This document shows, in pieces, positions 1 through 6,700 of a DNA stretch of 64,000 nt. The position numbers were made by a program, and so were the translations under genes. Every line of letters begins with the position of its first letter. Position 1 is the stretch's first letter. Source of the DNA: Bacteroidales bacterium (GTDB lineage: Bacteria > Bacteroidota > Bacteroidia > Bacteroidales > WCHB1-69); assembly GCA_017554325.1 (NCBI GenBank), contig JAFZIP010000021.1, forward strand, positions 1-64,000, read 5' to 3'. The notes beneath the pieces are model-generated. The model saw only the letters and a list, made by a program, of their open reading frames with translations. It was not told the origin of the DNA and did not search any database.

Positions 1-963
1 GTCGGCGAAGTCGAGCTTGCCGTTCTCGTCGACGGTGACGTTCTCAAGAAGGGCGTTCCTCCTGATCGCGTTGTAGATGTCGGGCTCGGATTCTTTGTCG
101 AGGTTTATGACCTTGGCATAGCAGCCGCCCTCGAAGTTGAACACACCGTTGTCGTCCCAGCCGTGCTCGTCGTCACCGATGAGCGCGCGGTTCGGGTCGG
201 TGGAAAGCGTCGTCTTGCCAGTGCCGGAGAGTCCGAAGAAGATGGCAGTGTCGCCGTCTTTGCCCTGGTTGGCGGAGCAGTGCATGGCGGCCATGCCTTG
301 CAGCGGCAGGAAGTAGTTCATCACGGAGAAGATACCCTTCTTCATCTCGCCACCGTACCAGGTGCCGCCGATGAGGGCCATGCGCTCGGTGAGGTTGAAA
401 GCCACGTACACTTCGCTGTGCAAGCCCATCTCCTTCCAGTCGGGATTGGTGGTCTTGCCTGCGTTCAACACCACGAAGTCAGGCTCAAAGGTCTTGAGTT
501 CCTCGTCGGTGGGGCGGATGAACATGTTCTTCACGAAATGTGCCTGCCAGGCCACTTCAGACACGAAGCGCACTTTCATGCGGGAATTCTCATTAGCGCC
601 GCAGAAGCCGTCCATCACATACACCTTCTTGCCGGTGAGCTGTTTCTGGGTGATGGTCTTCAGGTGCTCCCAAGTCTTGTGGTCGATGGGTTTGTTATCG
701 GAACCCTTCTTATTGGGGTCGGCCCACCACACATTGTCCTTGGTGTTCTCGTCCATGACGATGTATTTGTCTTTGGGCGAGCGTCCGGTGAAGATGCCGG
801 TATCCACGGAGAGAGCGCCCGATTTGGTCAGGTAAGCCTTCTCGTAACCCGTGAGAGCGGGGTTGGTTTCGTGTTGGTACAGTTCGTCGTACGACAGGTT
901 GTAATAGATTTCCACGGGGTCAAGCACGCCGAGGTCTTTCAGTTGGTCTTTGAGGTCTTTCAT
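1..963 (-). CDS. pckA: Phosphoenolpyruvate carboxykinase (ATP), N-terminal 321 residues, cut by window edge
   Basis: Reading the minus strand from the ATG at 963 gives an open frame to the left edge of the window (321 codons of the ~530-540 usual for the family). It starts [26 protein letters not shown] substrate-binding segment lies near residue 60, the P-loop GLSGTGKTT near residue 243, and the kinase-2a metal-binding IGDDEHGW near residue 260. These match ATP-dependent PEPCK, which interconverts oxaloacetate + ATP and PEP + CO2 + ADP in the cytoplasm. In anaerobic Bacteroidetes it commonly runs in the carboxylating direction to make oxaloacetate for succinate formation (family knowledge, not shown here). 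The gene has its own -7 box just upstream. The C-terminal third lies outside the window, so its integrity there is unknown. Confidence 0.96.
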   Translation of the reverse strand, partial: MKDLKDQLKDLGVLDPVEIYYNLSYDELYQHETNPALTGYEKAYLTKSGALSVDTGIFTGRSPKDKYIVMDENTKDNVWWADPNKKGSDNKPIDHKTWEHLKTITQKQLTGKKVYVMDGFCGANENSRMKVRFVSEVAWQAHFVKNMFIRPTDEELKTFEPDFVVLNAGKTTNPDWKEMGLHSEVYVAFNLTERMALIGGTWYGGEMKKGIFSVMNYFLPLQGMAAMHCSANQGKDGDTAIFFGLSGTGKTTLSTDPNRALIGDDEHGWDDNGVFNFEGGCYAKVINLDKESEPDIYNAIRRNALLENVTVDENGKLDFAD

Positions 964-1049
964 GCTATTGTGTTTTTATTGATAATTATTGAATGCTTGG
1001 TGAGGATGTTTTGGTGCGCATTCACGACATGCGCGCGGAAACAAGTTTG

Positions 1050-1057
1050 CAAAAGTA
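1050..1057 (-). promoter_or_regulatory. -7 promoter box of pckA
   Basis: On the minus strand this reads TACTTTTG, which fits the Bacteroidetes primary-sigma consensus TAnnTTTG. It lies 87 bases before the pckA start codon, leaving an 80-nt leader. No convincing -33 TTTG was seen. Confidence 0.6.
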
Positions 1058-1094
1058 CGATATTTTCGCAAAATGGGCTAAATAGTTATTGTGT

Positions 1095-2030
1095 TTATGA
1101 TTGAAGGGCTTTGATTTCCTCGCTGCTCAGGCCGGAAATGCGTGCTATGGTCTCTGTTGCGATACCTTCCATAATCATGTTCAGTGCTAATTGGCGCTTT
1201 TCTGCCATTTTCCCTTCGTTCAATCCTTCGATCCGCCCCTTTTTAACACCTTGCTCTAATCCTTGTTCCAATCCCTTTTCAAACCCCTCCTCGACGCCGT
1301 CTTCTCTGGCGCAGATGATGGCACCTTGCACATCTTTGTATTCCAATACGCTCTTCTTGTATTCTTTTCGTTCCATGTTGGTTAGTTTTGTTATCCTGCA
1401 TTCCTCTATGAACTTTCGGAAAACGCCCTCTTCCTCTGCACCGTAATCCCGATTGGTGCTGCCGCCGATGGAGGTGAGCAGCTCGAGCCATCTGCGCATG
1501 TGGGCATTATCCAAAATCTTGTCTTTAACGGCTGCAAATTTACACAATTCGACGAAAAAATAGGTGGTTTTGTTGCTGAAAATTTTATTGGTCTCGTCCT
1601 TGAGCATAACCTTGTGGAAATAATGGTCATTGCCTCTGAACTCCGGGGCGTTGTAGTCCAGCAGATTGAAGGAATAGACGGAGGGGATGGCGTAGCCGGT
1701 CTCGCCTTTTTCCATTTCTCTGCTAATCACTCTGCTCACGTACGAAATGATTCTGTCGGCGAAGAAGGGCTGGCGGGCCCGTTGCATTTCAATGATGAAT
1801 CTGTCTCCGTTTTGGTTTTCGCAATAGATGTCGAAAATCACCCTCTTGTCTTCAGGCCTCTCGCCGAACTGCTCTGTTTGCAGGAAGGTGATGTCGGTGA
1901 TGATGCCGACTTCGTCGGAAATGCTGGAATTGAGGAAGTCGATGAGGAGGTCTTTGTTGTTTTCTGAGGCGAAGATCCGCTTGAAGCCGAAATCGGACAG
2001 CGGATCGAAAAATATCATGTCTTTTATCAT
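1095..2030 (-). CDS. Rpn family recombination-promoting nuclease / putative transposase (PDDEXK), copy 1
   Basis: 311 residues from the ATG at 2030. The frame is open upstream to 2069, but that extension overlaps the TATCTTTG promoter box at 2053-2060, so the inner ATG (MIKDMIFFDPLSDFG) is preferred. The N-terminal half carries the PD-(D/E)xK-like pattern of the Rpn family: an Asp in VIFDIYCEN followed by the IEMQ (ExQ) motif, the nuclease type formerly called transposase_31. Rpn proteins of E. coli stimulate RecA-independent recombination and some act in phage defence (family knowledge). The C-terminus is a Glu/Lys/Gly heptad-like low-complexity arm (GFEKGLEQGLEQG-type) ending in a small helical domain. 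A near-identical copy sits at 31315-32205, promoter and upstream DNA included, so this is a duplicated, probably mobile, unit. Confidence 0.88.
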   Translation of the reverse strand: MIKDMIFFDPLSDFGFKRIFASENNKDLLIDFLNSSISDEVGIITDITFLQTEQFGERPEDKRVIFDIYCENQNGDRFIIEMQRARQPFFADRIISYVSRVISREMEKGETGYAIPSVYSFNLLDYNAPEFRGNDHYFHKVMLKDETNKIFSNKTTYFFVELCKFAAVKDKILDNAHMRRWLELLTSIGGSTNRDYGAEEEGVFRKFIEECRITKLTNMERKEYKKSVLEYKDVQGAIICAREDGVEEGFEKGLEQGLEQGVKKGRIEGLNEGKMAEKRQLALNMIMEGIATETIARISGLSSEEIKALQS

Positions 2031-2052
2031 AGTAAAATGTTTTAGGTTGTTG

Positions 2053-2060
2053 CAAAGATA
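2053..2060 (-). promoter_or_regulatory. -7 promoter box of Rpn copy 1
   Basis: TATCTTTG on the minus strand, 22 bases before the preferred ATG at 2030. It excludes the longer in-frame start at 2069. The same box is conserved in Rpn copy 2 (32228-32235). Confidence 0.7.
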
Positions 2061-2198
2061 CAACCCCAAAACACTTTTGTCAAGAGTTTTGCAAGAAATA
2101 TTTTTAATGCAATAATCAGTGTGTTAGAAATTTACAAGGTGTAAAATTAAGATTTGATTGTTAACGAGTGGTGGTAGATTTGGGAGAAATGGTGGATG

Positions 2199-2226
2199 TT
2201 CCGAACGATGCGCGCATCGTTCGGAA
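2199..2226. repeat. Perfect 28-nt palindrome, Rpn-associated family
   Basis: Each 14-base arm starts TTCCGAACGATG. Near-identical palindromes occur at 31277-31305 and 32374-32401, both beside Rpn copy 2. Read on the minus strand it has the ACCATTCCG...CGGAAC frame seen in the other members. Confidence 0.8.
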
Positions 2227-2268
2227 TGGTGCTGGCATCAATCACCCATTAGCCCCAACCCACCACCA

Positions 2269-2287
2269 TTCCGCGCTTTGCGCGGAA
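2269..2287. repeat. Short palindrome TTCCGCGC-TTT-GCGCGGAA
   Basis: Eight-base perfect stem with a 3-base loop, in the frame ACCATTCCG...CGGAACCTCCA. The element at 32815-32836 shares this frame but has a different inner stem. Confidence 0.7.
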
Positions 2288-2409
2288 CCTCCACCGATGA
2301 ATAGTATCCAGTGATTAGTAAAAAAATCGGGGCGAAACCTTACGGCCGCACCCTTGGTTAGTATGTTGTCATTGTGTTGAGGTCCGCAGGGACTTGGTAA
2401 ACATGCTTC

Positions 2410-3348
2410 CTACGCCAATAGGAACCTTCCCGCCTCGATGCCGGCGATGGCTCCGGTGCCTGCGGCGATGATGGCTTGGCGGTAGTTCGGGTCCTGCACG
2501 TCTCCGGCGGCGAACACGCCCTCCACACTGGTGCGGCACGTGCCCGGCTGCGTGATGATGTAACCCTGTTCGTCCATGTCGAGCTGCCCCTTGAAGAGGT
2601 CCGATACCGGCGTTACACCGATGGCCTCGAACACACCGTCCACAGCCAAAGTTTTCTCCTCGCCACTTTTCACATTCTTGACCTGCAATCCCGTCACCTT
2701 CTTGATGAAGCCCTGCTGCTCGCCCACGATATCGACCGGCACGGTATCCCACACCACCTCGATGTTCACGGTAGCCAGTACCTGCTTTTGCAACGCCATG
2801 GTGCCACGGAACTGGTCGCGGCGATGCACGATATAGACCTTGGTGCAGAGTTTCGAGAGATAGAGTGCGTCCTCCAGGGCGGTGTCGCCGCCGCCGATGA
2901 CCACGGTGGTGCGGTTGCGGAAGAAGTTGCCGTCGCAGGTGGCACAGGTGGATACGCCGAATCCTCTGAACTTCTGTTCACTCGGCAGCCCTAACCAGCG
3001 GGCGTTGGCTCCGGTGGCCACGATGACCGTGTCGGCCACAATCTCGTCCTCGTTGTCCACGATGCAGTGGAACGGGCGCGATGAGAAGTCCACACTGGTG
3101 ACCATGCCCGTGCGCATCTCCGTGCCCACGCGCAAGGCCTGTTGCCGGATGTCCTCCATGATGACGGGACCGGAAGAACCGCCCGGATAGCCGGGGAAGT
3201 TCTCCACCTCGTTGGTGATGGTGAGTTGTCCGCCGGGCTGCATGCCCTCGATCAAGAGCGGATTCATCTCGGCACGTGACAAATAGATGCCGGCGGTGTA
3301 ACCGGCTGGACCTGAACCTATGATAAGGCATTTGACATGTTCTGACAT
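2410..3348 (-). CDS. trxB: Thioredoxin-disulfide reductase
   Basis: 312 residues, the usual size for bacterial low-molecular-weight TrxB. It starts MSEHVKCLIIGSGPAGYTAG, the FAD-binding Rossmann motif. The redox-active pair is CATC (C135, C138), followed by the NADPH-binding glycine motif VIGGGDTALED near residue 150. A second FAD-contact segment (FAAGDVQDP-like) lies near the C-terminus. The enzyme passes electrons from NADPH to thioredoxin in the cytoplasm. It is the last gene of a co-directional minus-strand group after the sirtuin and a lipoprotein, with a 59-bp gap to the lipoprotein gene. No dedicated promoter was found in that gap, so read-through from upstream is likely (inference). 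Confidence 0.96.
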   Translation of the reverse strand: MSEHVKCLIIGSGPAGYTAGIYLSRAEMNPLLIEGMQPGGQLTITNEVENFPGYPGGSSGPVIMEDIRQQALRVGTEMRTGMVTSVDFSSRPFHCIVDNEDEIVADTVIVATGANARWLGLPSEQKFRGFGVSTCATCDGNFFRNRTTVVIGGGDTALEDALYLSKLCTKVYIVHRRDQFRGTMALQKQVLATVNIEVVWDTVPVDIVGEQQGFIKKVTGLQVKNVKSGEEKTLAVDGVFEAIGVTPVSDLFKGQLDMDEQGYIITQPGTCRTSVEGVFAAGDVQDPNYRQAIIAAGTGAIAGIEAGRFLLA

Positions 3349-3407
3349 ATTCTTTTTCTTTTAGTTTTTCAAAAAAATAGGTGATTTGGCGTGATGGAAC
3401 AGGGCTT

Positions 3408-3881
3408 TTACGAAGACCTTGAGTTCATGTGGAGCTCCCAATGATTGCCCTGCTCATCGTCATACTTGTAAATCAGCTCCTTCCGCGACAGCTTCTGAAT
3501 GGCTGCCACATAGTTGTACCGCTTGCCCAGAATGCTGAATTGCAAGACCAGATCCTTGAAGTCGTTCTGGAAATACCAGCTTCCTGCTGAGGAATAGCGA
3601 ATTTCCCCATTGTACGTGGCCATCACTTGCATCACGTAGTCGGCATATATATAATAGTATGTGCCCGGAATGTTGGCTCTGTAGCCGGTCTCATAGACGA
3701 GATCACGGTTGGTGGAGTCGATCTCGGTGCCGTTGAGGTAGGTGTGGGTCACTTGCCACGCACCGACGATGCGATACTCGGGTTTGTGCAGGCTGAAGAC
3801 GGGTTGCGGGTATCTGCAAGAGACGCCGGTGATGACCAGCAGGCCTAAGATGGCGGCGAATATTATTCTATGCTTTTTCAT
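3408..3881 (-). CDS. Small lipoprotein, lipocalin-like beta fold suspected
   Basis: 157 residues. Residues 1-22 form a lipoprotein signal peptide: basic MKKHR, a hydrophobic stretch, and GVSC with Cys22 as the likely lipidated residue. The mature part contains IVGAWQVTHTYLNG near residue 40 and alternating aromatic/hydrophobic strands (WYFQNDFKDLVLQFSI, YNYVAAIQKLS). This is the look of the small lipocalin-like lipoproteins common in Bacteroidetes, but no specific family is certain. The gene begins 6 bp after the sirtuin stop, so the two are almost surely co-transcribed. Function unknown; an envelope location is inferred from the signal. Confidence 0.75.
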   Translation of the reverse strand: MKKHRIIFAAILGLLVITGVSCRYPQPVFSLHKPEYRIVGAWQVTHTYLNGTEIDSTNRDLVYETGYRANIPGTYYYIYADYVMQVMATYNGEIRYSSAGSWYFQNDFKDLVLQFSILGKRYNYVAAIQKLSRKELIYKYDDEQGNHWELHMNSRSS

Positions 3882-3887
3882 TGTGAT

Positions 3888-4577
3888 TTATGCTTGTTTG
3901 GATAATTGATCGTATAGTAACTTCATGCCCACGGTTGCTTTTTCCTTGATGAAATGCACTTTGCGGGAGATGGGTTGCACATCTTTCGGGTCGATGACGT
4001 AGATGTCGGCATGATTAGGAGCATAGTAGAGTAGGCCAGCTGCCGGATACACATTCAGCGAAGTTCCCACGATGATGAGGATGTCGGCTTTCTCAACCAC
4101 CTTGACGGCCTCGTCCATCATGGGCACGGCCTCTCCGAACCATACGATGAAGGGCCTCATGCGCGCGCCGTCGGGAGTCTTCTCGTCATGGCGGATGGGC
4201 CTGTAGCCGATGTCCTGCACAAAGCGCTTGCCGTTCTCACTGCACGCCTTGGTGGCCTCGCCGTGCAGGTGGATGATGTTGGTGGAACCGCCCCGCTCGT
4301 GCAGGTCATCGATGTTCTGCGTCACGACGGTGACATCGTAGAATTTCTCCAGCGCGGCCACTAACTTGTGCGCGTCGTTGGGGCCGGTCTTGGCCAATTC
4401 GGCGCGGCGGGCGTTGTAGAAGTCGGTTACTAGGTCAGGGTCGCGGTACCATCCTTCCAGGGTGGCCACCTCCTCCACGTTGTAGTTTTCCCAGAGACCG
4501 TCACTGTCCCGGAAAGTCTTGATGCCGCTCTCAGCACTGATGCCGGCACCGGATAAAACGACAAGGTTCTTTTTCAT
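3888..4577 (-). CDS. SIR2-family NAD-dependent protein deacylase (SIRT5/CobB-like)
   Basis: 229 residues from the ATG at 4577 (MKKNLVVLSGAGISAESG). The upstream in-frame ATG at 4595 adds only MEELRI and is less likely. Motifs in order: GAGISAESGIKTFR (NAD binding, residues 10-23), TQNIDDLH (86-93), catalytic His105 in HLHGEA, and GTSLNVYPAAG. Tyr54 and Arg57 (FYNARR) are the pair that reads succinyl/malonyl-lysine in class III sirtuins, so desuccinylation is plausible. The region that normally holds the structural zinc ribbon has a single Cys (C112), so the two CxxC pairs are absent. The gene is first in a unit with the lipoprotein and trxB. A pyrimidine-rich pseudo-tandem spacer separates it from pfkA. 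Confidence 0.93.
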   Translation of the reverse strand: MKKNLVVLSGAGISAESGIKTFRDSDGLWENYNVEEVATLEGWYRDPDLVTDFYNARRAELAKTGPNDAHKLVAALEKFYDVTVVTQNIDDLHERGGSTNIIHLHGEATKACSENGKRFVQDIGYRPIRHDEKTPDGARMRPFIVWFGEAVPMMDEAVKVVEKADILIIVGTSLNVYPAAGLLYYAPNHADIYVIDPKDVQPISRKVHFIKEKATVGMKLLYDQLSKQA

Positions 4578-4580
4578 AAT

Positions 4581-4632
4581 TCTCAATTCCTCCATCTCTA
4601 CTCTCTAATCTCTCAACTCTAAACTCTAAACG
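4581..4632. repeat. Degenerate tandem spacer (CTCTAAA/CTCTAATC-type)
   Basis: The spacer between pfkA and the sirtuin consists of 7-8-nt variants of ctctaat / ctctaaa. Similar spacers occur at 28319-28372, 47478-47511 and 55711-55742, with a related purine-strand version at 60337-60415. Confidence 0.6.
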
Positions 4633-4633
4633 T

Positions 4634-5740
4634 TCATTCGTCTCCGAAGCAAATCCCGATGCTCTTGGCGGTGTGCACGAGGAAGCTCTTGTCGGGCTGC
4701 ACGAGGTGCGGCTTTTTGAGGGCCTCTTCGAGGGGCACGTAGGAGATGTTGGGGTGGCGATAGACCACGAGGTTGCCGTATTTCTTTTCTTTCACCAATT
4801 CGAAAGCTTTCACGCCGAACTCGGTGGCGAGGATGCGGTCGTAGGCCACGGGTGTGCCGCCGCGCTGCAGGTGCCCGAGCACGGTGACGCGCACGTCATG
4901 CTCGATGCCGAGGTCGATGAGCTCGCGCCGGAGCACGTCGCCCACGCCGCCCAGCTTGATGTGGCGGTCGCCGACAGCCTCCGGAGCACTGCCCGTGACC
5001 TTGCCGTCAGCCTTCTTGGCGCCTTCGGCGATCACGATGTTACAGAACCCCATGCCATTCTTGTAGCGGGTCTCGATCTTCTTGACGATGTTTTTGGCAT
5101 CGTAGGGGATTTCCGGGATGATGCAGACTTCCGCGCCGCCGGCCAGGGCCGTATGCAGCGCAATCCAGCCCGCGTCGCGCCCCATCACTTCCATGATGAA
5201 GACGCGGTTGTGGCTCTCCGCTGTGGTCACCAGCTTGTCGAAGGCCTCCGTGGCAATCTGCACGGCCGTTTGGAAACCGAAGGTGAAGTCGGTGCTCGAC
5301 AGGTCGTTGTCGATGGTCTTGGGCACGCCCACCACGGGGATGCCGATCTTCAGCAGCTCCATGGAGATGCCCTGTGAGCCGTCGCCGCCAATGTTGATGA
5401 CGGCCTCGATGCCCAGCTCTTCCAGTCGCTGCTTCATCAGCTGCGAGCGGTCTTCCATCACCCAGCTGCCGTCGGGCTGCTTGACGGGGAAGTGGAACGG
5501 GCCGCCGCGGTTGGTGGTCTTGATGATGGTGCCGCCCTTGACGTGCAGGCCGGAGACCATCTCATCCGTGAGTTCCACAATCTCTATCTTGTCCTTCAGA
5601 ATGCCGTTGAAGGATTCAATGCAGCCGTAAATCTTCCATTCGTCCTGCTCAAGGCGCGAGCGTTTGACGATGCCGCGGATGACCGCGTTGAGCCCGGGAC
5701 AGTCGCCGCCGCCGGTGGCGACAAGTATTTTATGAGTCAT
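4634..5740 (-). CDS. pfkA: 6-phosphofructokinase
   Basis: 368 residues from the ATG at 5740 (MTHKILVATGGGDCPGLNAVIRG). The frame continues upstream, but the extra part crosses the promoter and the rplY terminator. Family motifs: GGGDCPG (residues 10-16, phosphate binding), GGDGS at 118-122, PKTIDND at 140-146 with the catalytic Asp, and MGRDAGW near 190 (substrate binding). Gly121 is the residue of ATP-using enzymes, whereas Lys141 is the residue seen in PPi-using and some ATP-using (for example trypanosomal) enzymes. ATP is the more likely phosphoryl donor, but this is not settled by sequence. It phosphorylates fructose 6-phosphate in glycolysis. It has its own promoter at 5762-5769. Confidence 0.94.
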   Translation of the reverse strand: MTHKILVATGGGDCPGLNAVIRGIVKRSRLEQDEWKIYGCIESFNGILKDKIEIVELTDEMVSGLHVKGGTIIKTTNRGGPFHFPVKQPDGSWVMEDRSQLMKQRLEELGIEAVINIGGDGSQGISMELLKIGIPVVGVPKTIDNDLSSTDFTFGFQTAVQIATEAFDKLVTTAESHNRVFIMEVMGRDAGWIALHTALAGGAEVCIIPEIPYDAKNIVKKIETRYKNGMGFCNIVIAEGAKKADGKVTGSAPEAVGDRHIKLGGVGDVLRRELIDLGIEHDVRVTVLGHLQRGGTPVAYDRILATEFGVKAFELVKEKKYGNLVVYRHPNISYVPLEEALKKPHLVQPDKSFLVHTAKSIGICFGDE

Positions 5741-5761
5741 AGTCTGTGTTAAAATTGGCTG

Positions 5762-5769
5762 CAAACTTA
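5762..5769 (-). promoter_or_regulatory. -7 promoter box of pfkA
   Basis: TAAGTTTG on the minus strand (TAnnTTTG consensus), 22 bases before the pfkA ATG. It supports the start at 5740. Confidence 0.65.
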
Positions 5770-5801
5770 CACATTTTTTCCGAACCCGCCGCGCCAAAAT
5801 T

Positions 5802-5825
5802 AAAAAGCCCGACACACGTCGGGCT
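5802..5825 (-). terminator. Intrinsic terminator of rplY
   Basis: On the minus strand AGCCCGAC-GTGT-GTCGGGCT is followed by a T run. The 8-bp GC-rich stem lies 28 bases after the rplY stop and just upstream of the pfkA promoter. Confidence 0.9.
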
Positions 5826-5852
5826 CTTCTTTTATTATGAAGGTATAAGTTG

Positions 5853-6458
5853 TTATGCCTCAGCGGCTTCGTTTTCCTCAGCACCCTCTTCGCCAGCCTC
5901 TTCCGTAGCCACCACGTTACGTGTCTGGTTGACGGAGATGATGACCTTGTTGGGGTTGTCAATGATTGAGAGGTTGTCAATGTTGATGTCGCAAATGCGA
6001 ATCACATCCTCAATGTCCATATGGGAGATGTCAGCGGTGATGTCTTCCGGAATGTTCTCCAGCAGACCGCGGACTTTGAGTTTTCTGACTCTTTTGTGAA
6101 GGAAACCGCCCTTCAACACACCGGGAGAGGTACCCTTGATCTTGAAGGGAATCTCGATGGTGATAGGTTTGCCGTCAACGACTTCAAGGAAGTCAACGTG
6201 CAACAGACGGTCGGTGATGGGATGGAACTGGGTCTCTTGGACGATGGCGTTGTAGGTCTTGCCATCAACGGTGAGTTCCACATACTTCACTTCGGGGGTG
6301 TAGAGGAGATCTCTGAACTGAGCCTCTTCCACGACGAACATTTTCTGTTCCTTTCCGCCGTACAGGACGCACGGAATCAAGCCCTGAACGCGTTGGGCCT
6401 TTGCATCTTTTTTCCCTACGTTCTCACGGAGAGAACCGCTAATAGATACTGATTTCAT
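5853..6458 (-). CDS. rplY: 50S ribosomal protein L25/general stress protein Ctc
   Basis: 201 residues, matching the long CTC/TL5 form of L25 (N-terminal 5S rRNA-binding domain plus a C-terminal beta domain). The start MKSVSISGSLRENVGKKDAK and the FHPITDRLLHVDFLEV segment near residue 80 are characteristic. The C-terminus is an acidic Glu/Ala tail (EEAGEEGAEENEAAEA), common in this form. It binds 5S rRNA in the large ribosomal subunit. It is a single-gene transcript by the look of it: promoter at 6508-6515 and strong terminator at 5802-5825. The usual partner pth is not adjacent here. Confidence 0.95.
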   Translation of the reverse strand: MKSVSISGSLRENVGKKDAKAQRVQGLIPCVLYGGKEQKMFVVEEAQFRDLLYTPEVKYVELTVDGKTYNAIVQETQFHPITDRLLHVDFLEVVDGKPITIEIPFKIKGTSPGVLKGGFLHKRVRKLKVRGLLENIPEDITADISHMDIEDVIRICDINIDNLSIIDNPNKVIISVNQTRNVVATEEAGEEGAEENEAAEA

Positions 6459-6507
6459 AATTTAAACTGTTTTTAAATGAATAATAAAGGTTGCTTTTTT
6501 GCGGCGG

Positions 6508-6515
6508 CAAAAGTA
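6508..6515 (-). promoter_or_regulatory. -7 promoter box of rplY
   Basis: TACTTTTG on the minus strand, 50 bases ahead of the rplY start and followed by GCCGCC, a frequent sequence around start sites in this window. Confidence 0.6.
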
Positions 6516-6643
6516 CAAAATATTATTTAATTCTCCCATAATCCGTTGCATTATTTTCTGAAAATCATGCCTCTCTGCGGAACATGCTCATTATGAGTGA
6601 TAAAAATAAATGGCCCAAAGAATAAAGTTATTGAAAAAAACAC

Positions 6644-6651
6644 TATTTTTG
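6644..6651 (+). promoter_or_regulatory. -7 promoter box of the PpiD-like gene
   Basis: TATTTTTG, 49 bases before the ATG at 6701. No clear -33 element. Confidence 0.55.
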
Positions 6652-6700
6652 CACGCTTTTTTTGAAAATAATAAATGTATAACTAAAATAATAATTCGAC

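Larger units (their letters stand above)
2031..2409. other. Gene-free stretch upstream of Rpn copy 1
   Basis: This 379-bp stretch holds the minus-strand Rpn promoter (2053-2060) and about 200 bp that is also found upstream of Rpn copy 2 (32206-32408). It also holds two short palindromes (2199-2226 and 2269-2287). From about 2290 to the trxB stop at 2410 I see no gene, terminator or other recognisable element. Confidence 0.7.
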
